A stretch of DNA of 22,495 nt, taken from assembly GCA_039029915.1 (NCBI GenBank), contig JBCCFD010000080.1, positions 1 to 22,495 of the forward strand. Direction: 5' to 3'. Source of the stretch: QQUD01 sp039029915. Its GTDB lineage: Bacteria > Chloroflexota > Anaerolineae > Promineifilales > Promineifilaceae. Below, piece by piece: positions 1 to 6,778 of this stretch (its first letter is position 1; each line of letters opens with the position of its first letter). The notes under the pieces are model-generated. The model saw only the letters and a list, made by a program, of their open reading frames with translations. It had not been told where the DNA came from and did not search any database. The position numbers and the translations under genes are program-made.

Positions 1-501
1 GAACAAAAAACCATCATTCCCAGCGATTATCAAATGATTGCTCAGTTTGGCAAAACGGCCGTTTCCATGCCACTTGTTGAGGCTGACATGATTAGATACG
101 GCGGTGGAGAGGTTGAGAAGTTCCCTGATTTGGTGAAATTTGAGCGCTTCAACCATTCTCTCAAGCAAGCAAAGGCTTTTTTAGGAAAGATGGTCACAGT
201 TGAAATGGATCGGCCAATGGGGTCAATGCACCCCACTGATGGCTTTGAGTATCCCGTGAATTATGGCTATTTGCCTAACGTGCTAGCTCCTGATGGAGAT
301 GCGTTAGATGCGTACGTATTAGGTGTGGCTGAACCGCTCAACCGTTTTAACGGCCGTTGCACTGCCATTATTCACCGCCTGGATGATGATGACGACAAGC
401 TGGTGGTGGTGCCGGATGGGGTGCAGATGAGCGATGCTGAGATTTTAACGGCCGTTTCGTTTCAGGAGCAATATTTTCAATCTCGGGTGGTTCGAGATTG
501 A
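1..501 (+). CDS. Family I inorganic pyrophosphatase-like protein, 5' end outside window
   Basis: The C-terminal ~105 residues look like a compact soluble inorganic pyrophosphatase, which hydrolyses PPi to phosphate in the cytoplasm. Counting from the ATG at 34, the core starts near residue 50 (FLGKMVTVEMDRP). It contains YPVNYGYLPN (73-82) and DGDALDAY (87-94), matching the family signature D-x-D-[PE]-x-D with Ala at the Pro/Glu position. The tail AIIHRLDDDDDKLVVVPDG resembles short Firmicutes-type members. The frame is open back to base 1, no ribosome binding site precedes the ATG at 34, and ~48 residues before the core are not pyrophosphatase-like. The gene probably continues upstream, perhaps as a fusion. 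Two AACGGCCGTT palindromes (349, 447) and one near the start (54) lie inside it. The enzyme call is fairly safe; activity and full architecture are unknown. Confidence 0.75.
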   Translation, partial: EQKTIIPSDYQMIAQFGKTAVSMPLVEADMIRYGGGEVEKFPDLVKFERFNHSLKQAKAFLGKMVTVEMDRPMGSMHPTDGFEYPVNYGYLPNVLAPDGDALDAYVLGVAEPLNRFNGRCTAIIHRLDDDDDKLVVVPDGVQMSDAEILTAVSFQEQYFQSRVVRD

Positions 502-609
502 TTTTTGAAGGTAAGCAAACCGGCTTTTAAGCTGTGACTTTGGCGCCTTCGCTCAAGTTCATGGAATAAAGGTCAAGATGAATTGAAATTGAGGATGTTT
601 TGTTACGCT

Positions 610-638
610 TTGACTTATTAAATGCGATCTTATAGGAT
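610..638 (+). promoter_or_regulatory. Candidate sigma70-type promoter upstream of the kinase-fold gene
   Basis: TTGACT at 610-615 and TAGGAT at 633-638 are separated by 17 bp, about 90 bp before the start codon at 729. It was found by eye only. It is the best-looking pair in the 227-bp gap between the pyrophosphatase-like gene and the kinase fusion. Confidence 0.3.
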
Positions 639-676
639 TCTTTGCTGTCTTGAAATATTTGAACAGCACATCAAAA

Positions 677-696
677 TGCGAAGTGAAAGCTTCGCA
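677..696. repeat. Small perfect hairpin in the leader of the kinase-fold gene
   Basis: TGCGAAG (677-683) and CTTCGCA (690-696) are perfect 7-bp inverted arms with a 6-nt loop, 32 bp before the start at 729. Read on the minus strand, the stem is followed by ATTTTG, so it is only weakly terminator-like. On the plus strand it would be a 5'-UTR hairpin. Its role is not known. Confidence 0.4.
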
Positions 697-728
697 GTAA
701 AATAAAGTATCAATTTACCAATTACCCC

Positions 729-2588
729 ATGCCTTTACTTCCCGGAGAACTTCTTAACCAGCGTTATCGCATTGTCCACCTGCTTGCAGAGGGATCGTAC
801 GGCGCTGTCTATCGAGCCCGTGATATCGTGATTCAGCAGGATGTGGCAATTAAGGAGTATTTGGATAGCTCGCTGGATATTCAACGCCGCTTCCGCAAAG
901 AGGCGCAAAAACTTAGCAAGCTTGCTCATCCGCAGCTGCCCAAGGTTTTAGATCATTTTGCCCTGGATAACAGCGGTCAGTTTTTAGTGAGTGAATATAT
1001 TGATGGGGTTGATTTACAGAGCCTGATGGCACAATACGGCCGTTTACCTTCTGATCTCATCATTAATTGGCTGCAATCTATTGCGGAGCCGCTGACCTTT
1101 CTCCACCAAAACAACCAGCTTCATCTGAATATCAAGCCAGCCAACATTCGACTATCCCCAGATGGGACCGTTTATTTGGTGAACACCGGCTTGCCAGGCT
1201 TAGGGGTGCGTCCTCGAGCCACCGGCTATGGGGCGCCCGAACAGCAAACGCAAGATGAAGTTTCTGAGGTTACAGATATTTATAGCTTGGGGGCAACTCT
1301 TTATGCCATGTTGACGGGTGAGATTCCCCCGATGGCGCTTAAGCGAGAAAGCGGGCTTGATGAAATGAAGGCCGCCAGAGAAGTGAACGCTGATGTCGAA
1401 CCCTATCTGTCGCTGGTGGCGACGCGGGCTCTTTCATTGAAAGCGGATACGCGATATGAAACGGCCGTTGACTTTTCCCAAGCGCTGAATCGACCTTATG
1501 GGCAGCAGCCGCAGGCACCCCCTCTGGAATATCGCCGCACGGTTTCTCAACTGGGGCAGCAAGTTCAACCCAAATTACCCCCCTCGCGACGGCGTCAAAT
1601 TGAACAGCGCACCGTATGGGGATTGGCTGGAATTGCTTCAATTCTGATTTTGATTTTGGCGGTTATTTTTGTGACGAGCCGACCCAATCAAAATGAGCAG
1701 GAGGGAACGACCGTTGCTGAAGCGACAGCCACTGTCGCTTCGGCTATCGTGGCCGCTGCTACCCAACTCGCACCGACTGATACACCAGTTCCCTTTCCCA
1801 CTGAAACCCCCCGACCAACCCCTGAACCCTTCTTAACCGATTCTGGAGCTAGAATGCTCTATATTCCCGGTGGCATTTTTAGAATGGGCATTGATGATGG
1901 AGATGAAAACGAGGCTCCCTCCCATCTTATCCGGCTATCCGCTTTTTTTATTGATGAAACTGAAGTGACCAACCGTGAATATGCGCTGTGTGTGGATGAT
2001 GGTGCCTGCCAGCCACCCATTAGCAGCGCAGCTACCTACCATGAAGCGTATTATGGTGACACGTCTTTTGACGAATATCCAGTCATTTTTGTGAACTGGT
2101 TTCAAGCAGAAACGTTTTGCACATGGCGTGGCGGGCGATTGCCTTCAGAAGCGGAGTGGGAAATGGCCGCCGGCTTTGACGCGGAACAGGCTTTGATTTT
2201 TAGGTATCCATGGGGAGATGCATTCGACGGCGTCAAGGCAAATTATTGTGATTCAAACTGCCCGATCGATCGGCGAGACGGTGAATTTGATGATGGTCAT
2301 CAGGATACATCTCCTGTTGGAAGTTTCCCAGACGGCCGTTCCCCTCTTGGTCTTTACGATATGTCGGGTAACGTGCTGGAGTGGGTGAACGATTGGTATG
2401 ACCCGGGCTATTACGAAGAGTCTGTTGATACCAATCCGCTTGGCCCAACTGAAGGCGAGTTTAAAGCAATTCGAGGTGGATCGTGGTTATCCAGCCAAGA
2501 TAATTTAACCGTTTCCGCGCGTAACTCATTTGACCCGACCGTTGCTCGAGCCAACCTCGGTTTTCGTTGTGCAATGGACGGGGGATAG
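729..2588 (+). CDS. Membrane protein: Ser/Thr kinase-fold (pseudokinase-like) domain, TM helix, FGE-sulfatase-fold domain
   Basis: This 619-residue protein has an N-terminal protein-kinase fold (about 12-255): Gly-rich loop GSYGAVY (22-28), VAIK with Lys42, helix-C Glu58, APE (169-171) and DIYSLGATLY (183-192). The catalytic loop reads HLNIKPAN (132-139) where active kinases have HRDxKxxN. The DFG position reads NTG (152-154). Both catalytic aspartates are therefore Asn, so the domain is probably inactive or unusual. One TM helix follows at about 297-316, then a Thr/Pro-rich linker (325-368) and a formylglycine-generating-enzyme-fold domain (about 375-617; PGGIFRMG, ETEVTNREY, LPSEAEWE, GNVLEW, RGGSW, LGFRC). 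The Cys pair of true FGEs is absent near 585-600, so sulfatase activation is unlikely; a binding or other role for the extracytoplasmic domain is inferred. The start is ATG 729, just before the conserved QRYRIV; no clear SD. The MATE gene begins one base after the stop. Confidence 0.85.
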   Translation: MPLLPGELLNQRYRIVHLLAEGSYGAVYRARDIVIQQDVAIKEYLDSSLDIQRRFRKEAQKLSKLAHPQLPKVLDHFALDNSGQFLVSEYIDGVDLQSLMAQYGRLPSDLIINWLQSIAEPLTFLHQNNQLHLNIKPANIRLSPDGTVYLVNTGLPGLGVRPRATGYGAPEQQTQDEVSEVTDIYSLGATLYAMLTGEIPPMALKRESGLDEMKAAREVNADVEPYLSLVATRALSLKADTRYETAVDFSQALNRPYGQQPQAPPLEYRRTVSQLGQQVQPKLPPSRRRQIEQRTVWGLAGIASILILILAVIFVTSRPNQNEQEGTTVAEATATVASAIVAAATQLAPTDTPVPFPTETPRPTPEPFLTDSGARMLYIPGGIFRMGIDDGDENEAPSHLIRLSAFFIDETEVTNREYALCVDDGACQPPISSAATYHEAYYGDTSFDEYPVIFVNWFQAETFCTWRGGRLPSEAEWEMAAGFDAEQALIFRYPWGDAFDGVKANYCDSNCPIDRRDGEFDDGHQDTSPVGSFPDGRSPLGLYDMSGNVLEWVNDWYDPGYYEESVDTNPLGPTEGEFKAIRGGSWLSSQDNLTVSARNSFDPTVARANLGFRCAMDGG

Positions 2589-2589
2589 C

Positions 2590-4131
2590 TTGGATTTTAA
2601 CCAGATAAAGCATGTCGCGAAGCTTGCTTGGCCCGTTGTTCTCACAAATTTATTACAAACCTCAGTCAGCGTTGTTGATACCTTCATGGTGGGGCGACTA
2701 GGCCCAATTTCTATCGCCGCCGTAGGCATGGGCAACACCCTACGACTCTTAGTTTTTGTCTTGCTGCTGTCCGTTTCAGCCGGTGGTATGTCGCTGATCG
2801 CGCAGGCAAAAGGCGCACGAGACCCTCAGCGAATGAGCGTTGTGGCCCGTCAGTCGATTACTTCGGGAGTCATGCTATCCCTTATTTTAACGATATTAGG
2901 ATACACACTTTCTAGGCCCATTCTTCAACTCATTAATCAAGGTGGCGACCCGCTGGCTGTTGATTTAGCAACAAGCTATCTCCAAATATTATTTTTAGGT
3001 ACCCCACTGATTGTTCTCAACATCATCATTGATCGCCTGATGCAGGGGGCTGGTGACACCGTCACACCTCTTATTTTGAACAGTGGGTTAAACCTATTTA
3101 ATATTTTGTTTAACTATTTAATGATGTTTGGCGTTGGTCCATTTCCTGAATTGGGGTTGGACGGGGCGGCTGTTGGAACATTAATTGCTCGGGGCATCGG
3201 CCTCACGATTGGACTATCAATCTTGTATTCTGGCCGAAACGTCGTCAAGATCACGGCTGGAACCTACTGGCCTAACTCGCAATTGATTCGTGACATCCTC
3301 ACAATTGGGGTGCCATCCGGTATTCAAGGCGTGTTTAGGAATGGGTCGCGACTGTTAACAATTGGCATTATTACCTCAACTGAGGTTGCCACTTATGGTG
3401 TGGCAGCCTTGGCCATTGGCGTTCAAGTGGAATCGTTAGCGTTTATGCCCGTATTAGGCATCAACGTCGCTGCCACAAGCCTGGTAGGGCAATCGCTAGG
3501 AAAGTGGCAAACTGAAGAAGCGTGGCGTAGAGGGAATACATCAATGGTGTTGGGAATTGGTCTCATGATTTTGTTGGCTACCCCCATGATCATCTTTGCC
3601 CCGCAAATCATCAATTTATTTGATCCCAGTGCTCAACCTATCTTAGCTGAAGCTGGGACGGCTTATTTGCGAATTAATACAGTGGTTTTACCGTTTAATG
3701 CGATTTCAATGGTTGCAAATGGGGCTATGCGTGGGGCGGGTGACTCAATGCCGGGCATGATTGGGACGATTGCGTTTCGGGCAGTAACGGCCGTTGCGCT
3801 GGCGTATCTCCTTGCTTTCCCACTTGGGTTTGGGTCAAATGGTGTTTGGTGGGCCTTGGCGATTAGCGTCGTCTTAAATGGTATTTATATGCTTTGGCAC
3901 TGGCGCAGGCGCTTGTGGGAAGGGGTTGCCTTACAAAAAACGGCCCTCTATCGCCAGCATCTCCATCACTTATCAGCCGCCGTTCAGACCGACTATTTAG
4001 ATACAGTGCGTGCCCCCTTGATGGCCGTGCCAAATACGCTTGAAGTTGTGGATGAGCAAGGTGTCGTGTATAAACAACCAAATCGTGAAGTTAGGTTTAA
4101 ATTTGAACACCAATCGTTCAAAATCGTGTAG
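2590..4131 (+). CDS. MATE-family multidrug/Na+ (H+) antiporter
   Basis: This 513-residue polytopic membrane protein belongs to the MATE family, which exports cationic drugs and metabolites in exchange for Na+ or H+. Recognisable family segments are AWPVVLTNLLQTSVSVVDTFMVG near the N terminus, the second-helix region LSVSAGGMSLIAQAKGA, and the repeat-type QGAGDT and MRGAGDSMPG segments in the two halves. About twelve hydrophobic helices are expected. I place the start at TTG 2590, one base after the upstream TAG, because GGGGGAT at 2578-2584 is a plausible SD at good distance and the MATE homology starts at once. The open frame also allows TTG 2530, which would add 20 residues encoded within the upstream gene. 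The last ~70 residues after the final helix form a charged tail that typical ~450-residue MATE proteins lack. Translational coupling to the kinase fusion is likely; the substrate is unknown. Confidence 0.9.
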   Translation: MDFNQIKHVAKLAWPVVLTNLLQTSVSVVDTFMVGRLGPISIAAVGMGNTLRLLVFVLLLSVSAGGMSLIAQAKGARDPQRMSVVARQSITSGVMLSLILTILGYTLSRPILQLINQGGDPLAVDLATSYLQILFLGTPLIVLNIIIDRLMQGAGDTVTPLILNSGLNLFNILFNYLMMFGVGPFPELGLDGAAVGTLIARGIGLTIGLSILYSGRNVVKITAGTYWPNSQLIRDILTIGVPSGIQGVFRNGSRLLTIGIITSTEVATYGVAALAIGVQVESLAFMPVLGINVAATSLVGQSLGKWQTEEAWRRGNTSMVLGIGLMILLATPMIIFAPQIINLFDPSAQPILAEAGTAYLRINTVVLPFNAISMVANGAMRGAGDSMPGMIGTIAFRAVTAVALAYLLAFPLGFGSNGVWWALAISVVLNGIYMLWHWRRRLWEGVALQKTALYRQHLHHLSAAVQTDYLDTVRAPLMAVPNTLEVVDEQGVVYKQPNREVRFKFEHQSFKIV

Positions 4132-4168
4132 TTTTTGTCCTGCTTAAAATAATGGGAATTGAGACAAA

Positions 4169-4209
4169 CAGAACCTGAGGTTTTGTGTCGTTTATTCACA
4201 ATCTAAGGT
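4169..4209 (+). promoter_or_regulatory. Element with AACCTGAGGTT palindrome upstream of the DUF3592 gene
   Basis: The 15-mer CAGAACCTGAGGTTT at 4169-4183 recurs exactly at 16325-16339 upstream of the hybrid kinase gene. AACCT-G-AGGTT is an interrupted palindrome. In both copies CGTTTA follows within a few bases, and an AGGT lies 34-35 nt after the AACCT. A shorter ACCTGAGGT occurs at 20689 before the FHA gene. It could be a protein-binding site or part of an RNA leader. Confidence 0.4.
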
Positions 4210-4254
4210 GGACGAAACAGTATTAGCCTAAAATCGTGTCGGAGGAAAATAATC

Positions 4255-4731
4255 ATGCAACAAACAAATAAACCATCAGTTTCCGGGATTATCCAGGGGG
4301 ATTATCTAGCGATGCTCTCAGTGATGTTCCCAATTGTCATTTGGGGAATGTACATTGCGATTGTGTATTTTGGCTTTTTACCAGACTCAAGAGGAAGCGA
4401 TCCGATAAACCCAAATGGCTCCCCATTTTTCTTCTATTTTGGCATTATTATGGTTGTCGTGGGGATTCCCTTGCTCACTTGGCGAGTTAAGTCTATCCAA
4501 GACATTTTTGACCGGGGTATCGAAGTCGAGGGCCAAATTACGAACATCAGATTTTATCGCGGGCGTGGACGAGTGGAATATGCTTATGAGTATGTTGATA
4601 AAGCATATCGTGGCGGCAATGCAATTCGTCGGACGAGAGTGGCCAGCCAACTGAAGGTAGGTGACCAAGTCATTATTGTTATCGACCGCGCAAACCCGCA
4701 GAAAGCCGTTGTTCGAGATCTATATTTGTAA
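4255..4731 (+). CDS. DUF3592-type membrane protein
   Basis: This 158-residue protein has two hydrophobic segments (about 19-41 and 57-78) joined by a short polar loop, followed by a soluble beta-rich domain. That layout and the pattern GIEVEGQITNI, RGRVEYAYEYVDKAYRGGNAI, LKVGDQVIIVIDRANPQKAVVRDLYL match the DUF3592 family, whose function is unknown. GGAGG at 4241-4245 sits 9 nt before the ATG, so the start is well supported. It has its own 123-bp upstream region with the AACCTGAGGTT element, so it may be expressed separately from the MATE gene. Its 3' end converges on the MDR oxidoreductase gene with only 25 bp between. No catalytic residues can be named. Confidence 0.8.
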   Translation: MQQTNKPSVSGIIQGDYLAMLSVMFPIVIWGMYIAIVYFGFLPDSRGSDPINPNGSPFFFYFGIIMVVVGIPLLTWRVKSIQDIFDRGIEVEGQITNIRFYRGRGRVEYAYEYVDKAYRGGNAIRRTRVASQLKVGDQVIIVIDRANPQKAVVRDLYL

Positions 4732-4756
4732 GTCGAGAATTTAATGAGAACGTCTC

Positions 4757-5791
4757 TTAGGTAGGGTTGTTCATTGTGAGGACAATCTTGCCTTTGATGC
4801 CTCTTCTTTCAAGGAGCTTGTGGGCATTCGCCGCTTCGGTCAAAGGAAATCGCTTGGCAATGACCGGCTTGATTTTGCCTTGATTCAGTAGATTGAATAG
4901 TTCGGTTAGATCCTCATAGAACCAGTCTGGCTTTTTCTTACGCAGTGTCGCAATGGAGTAAAATGACGTAAAACGGCCGTTTGGTAACCAATTCCATAGC
5001 TTCAATCTTTGTAAATCAATTGGGTATTTTAGCCCTCCCCATAGTGAGTTAACACCTAAGCCCCCATAGGCCACAAGCATGCCTCCATCTCTAAGCATCC
5101 TGAAAGATTGAGCAAAACTTTTACCAGCCACCCCGTCAAACACCGCATCAACCCCATCCCCAGTCAATTGTTTGATTCGGGTAGGGACATCTTCATTTTT
5201 GTAGTCAATAGGCGTTGCGCCTAAATTGGTGATGAGCTCATGCTTTGGTATTGAATCTGTGCCATACATTTCCAAATCATTTATCTTGCCCAGTTGAATT
5301 AAGGCAGTGCCAACAGCTCCACCTGCACCTAGGATTAAGATACGCTGACCGTTTTGTAAGTTTGCGTTTCGATACAGCATTTGATACGCCGTCATGTAAG
5401 ACAAAATCATACTGACCGCCTCTGCGGCATCCAGTGCATCTGGAACTGGCACCAATTGATCTTCATGCAGACAGATATATTCTGAATAAGACCCAATAAC
5501 GGTCAGCTCCGCCACCTTTTGACCAATTTTGAATTTTGATACCCCTTTACCGAGCTTGTCAACAATGCCAACCATGTCGTATCCGGGTGAGAACGGTGGC
5601 TTTGTGCCCCACAGCGCAGGGTATCTGTTTTGACGAATGAGCGTATCGGTTAAGGCGACACTGGTTGCCAGAACTTTAATTCGTACTTCGTTATTTTGAG
5701 GCTCCGGAAGATTTGGTTCCTCAACCACTTTTAGTACATCGGGACCACCATATTCGGTGAGAACAACTCGCTTATAACATTTATTTTCCAT
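4757..5791 (-). CDS. MDR-superfamily NAD(P)H-dependent quinone oxidoreductase-like protein
   Basis: This protein of 344 residues from ATG 5791 is a zinc-independent medium-chain dehydrogenase/reductase of the quinone oxidoreductase (zeta-crystallin) group. The N-terminal GroES-like domain contains LTEYGGPDVLKVVE, SVALTDTLIR and PPFSPGYDMVGIV, with no catalytic-zinc Cys/His pattern. The Rossmann domain has the nucleotide motif GAGGAVGTALIQLGK, followed by GVDAVFDGVAGKSF and a C-terminal GKIVLTM. Such enzymes reduce quinones or enones. A GTG at 5815 could add eight residues, but it lies inside the spacer of a convincing promoter (5799-5829) whose start point would fall at or just before the ATG. 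I therefore prefer 5791 and a leaderless mRNA. The MerR/GyrI gene next to it is the obvious regulator, suggesting a response to a small hydrophobic or electrophilic compound; the ligand and substrate are unknown. Confidence 0.88.
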   Translation of the reverse strand: MENKCYKRVVLTEYGGPDVLKVVEEPNLPEPQNNEVRIKVLATSVALTDTLIRQNRYPALWGTKPPFSPGYDMVGIVDKLGKGVSKFKIGQKVAELTVIGSYSEYICLHEDQLVPVPDALDAAEAVSMILSYMTAYQMLYRNANLQNGQRILILGAGGAVGTALIQLGKINDLEMYGTDSIPKHELITNLGATPIDYKNEDVPTRIKQLTGDGVDAVFDGVAGKSFAQSFRMLRDGGMLVAYGGLGVNSLWGGLKYPIDLQRLKLWNWLPNGRFTSFYSIATLRKKKPDWFYEDLTELFNLLNQGKIKPVIAKRFPLTEAANAHKLLERRGIKGKIVLTMNNPT

Positions 5792-5798
5792 GGCAGGA

Positions 5799-5829
5799 AG
5801 TTTAAACTTTGACACAAAGTTAAGGTCAA
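5799..5829 (-). promoter_or_regulatory. MerR-type promoter/operator of the MDR oxidoreductase gene
   Basis: On the minus strand, TTGACC (plus 5824-5829) and TAAACT (plus 5799-5804) are separated by 19 bp, the elongated spacing that MerR-family activators correct by distorting DNA. The spacer holds a dyad with 7-bp arms and a 3-bp centre (5805-5821), centred within 1 bp of the spacer midpoint. The predicted start point falls around the ATG at 5791. The MerR gene immediately upstream is the likely regulator. Confidence 0.65.
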
Positions 5830-5836
5830 GGGGGAA

Positions 5837-5859
5837 AACCTTAGTGTTATGCTAAGGTT
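5837..5859 (-). terminator. Inverted repeat at the 3' end of the MerR gene, possible weak terminator
   Basis: AACCTTAG (5837-5844) and CTAAGGTT (5852-5859) are perfect 8-bp arms around a 7-nt centre. The MerR stop codon (plus 5852-5854) lies in one arm. Read on the minus strand, TTTTCCCCC follows the stem, so it could act as a modest Rho-independent terminator insulating the MDR promoter that begins 8 bp later. A second protein-binding site is the alternative. Confidence 0.45.
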
Positions 5860-6718
5860 GCGAATAAATTTTTTCGATCGGGAGTTGGAATTCAGCGACA
5901 CTGTCCCCATATTGATTTTTGACGCTGTGAATGATGGGTGAGTGATGAATTTCCCGCATTGGACCGGCCACTCGATAACCCGCTCGGGCTGACCACTGCA
6001 ATAATGACATGATGGCTAATTCTACTTCAATGTGTTCGCAATCTTCTGAATATACTAATGTGGCGGCTTTTTCCACATCCTTTACCCGGCGCAATTGGAA
6101 ACGTGAGTTAAGGCTTTTGTTCATTGCGTGAGATGGGATAACCACACACGCTTCAAGCTCAATATTTGTTCTTGTGAATACCCGATTGTGATAGAGATTC
6201 ATGGCAGGTGCTTGAGCAGCTATATTCACTTTTTCAAGAGCATAATGAATTTCTGAATGGAGCACGCGACTATAGTAGGGTATTTCATCAAAATGCCCTA
6301 CAAGCTGGCGCATTGAAACCACAGAATAAGAGGGTAAAGATTTAACGATGATTTCGAACAGCGGTAGCTGGGCAGCTTCTTCAATTTGCATCAAGCGATG
6401 CTGTACTTGACGAAGTTGGTTTGATTTAGACGCTATTTCTTCCTCAAGCTCTGCTTGACGTTGAAGAAGGAGCTGTTTCATTTGTTCAACATCGACCTCG
6501 GCTGTAAGTGCCGACTTGATCTCCTCTAAAGACAAATCTAAATCGCGTAACGCAACAATACGGTTAACGGTGCCCAGTTGTTCAGCTGAATAATATCGAT
6601 ACCCGGTATCTTGGTCAGTATGCATTGGGTGTAATAATCCCTGCTTATCATAGTTGCGCAGGCGATGGGTTGAAACTTGGGAAAGCTTGGCAAAATCTCC
6701 GATTGTAAATAGGGTCAT
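5852..6718 (-). CDS. MerR-family regulator with GyrI-like effector-binding domain
   Basis: This 288-residue regulator has an N-terminal MerR winged HTH (about 3-70: FTIGDFAKLSQVSTHRLRNYDKQGLL, then TGYRYYSAEQL) and a long dimerisation helix (about 75-115, rich in Gln/Glu). The C-terminal domain (about 120-285) is of the GyrI-like/BmrR-type ligand-binding class, with KSLPSYSVVSMR and YRVAGPMREIHHSP. Proteins of this layout sense small, often lipophilic or cationic, compounds and activate neighbouring genes. There is no Cys-rich metal-binding motif, so a metal sensor is unlikely. The start is ATG 6718, preceded by a weak purine stretch. Its target is inferred to be the downstream MDR gene, whose promoter has the 19-bp MerR spacing. 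It lies 60 bp after the CoA-transferase gene and may also receive read-through from the aromatic operon. Confidence 0.9.
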   Translation of the reverse strand: MTLFTIGDFAKLSQVSTHRLRNYDKQGLLHPMHTDQDTGYRYYSAEQLGTVNRIVALRDLDLSLEEIKSALTAEVDVEQMKQLLLQRQAELEEEIASKSNQLRQVQHRLMQIEEAAQLPLFEIIVKSLPSYSVVSMRQLVGHFDEIPYYSRVLHSEIHYALEKVNIAAQAPAMNLYHNRVFTRTNIELEACVVIPSHAMNKSLNSRFQLRRVKDVEKAATLVYSEDCEHIEVELAIMSLLQWSARAGYRVAGPMREIHHSPIIHSVKNQYGDSVAEFQLPIEKIYSQP

Positions 6719-6746
6719 AACAAATACTCTCTAAAAATAATCGTTA

Positions 6747-6765
6747 AGAAATCTTTTTAGATTCT
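6747..6765. repeat. AT-rich imperfect inverted repeat between CoA-transferase and MerR genes
   Basis: A near-palindrome, AGAAATCT/AGATTCT-like around TTTT, lies about 14 bp past the CoA-transferase stop and 29 bp before the MerR start. It could form a weak AT-rich hairpin or be an operator. It lacks the GC stem of a strong terminator, so read-through into the MerR gene is plausible. Confidence 0.3.
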
Positions 6766-6778
6766 AATATATCAAGAT

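Noticed and set aside
1851..2588. True formylglycine-generating enzyme that activates sulfatases
   Set aside because: The required cysteine pair is missing and no sulfatase is nearby.
5792..5815. GTG 5815 as start of the MDR gene
   Set aside because: It falls within the promoter spacer and adds eight unconserved residues; ATG 5791 fits the predicted transcript start.
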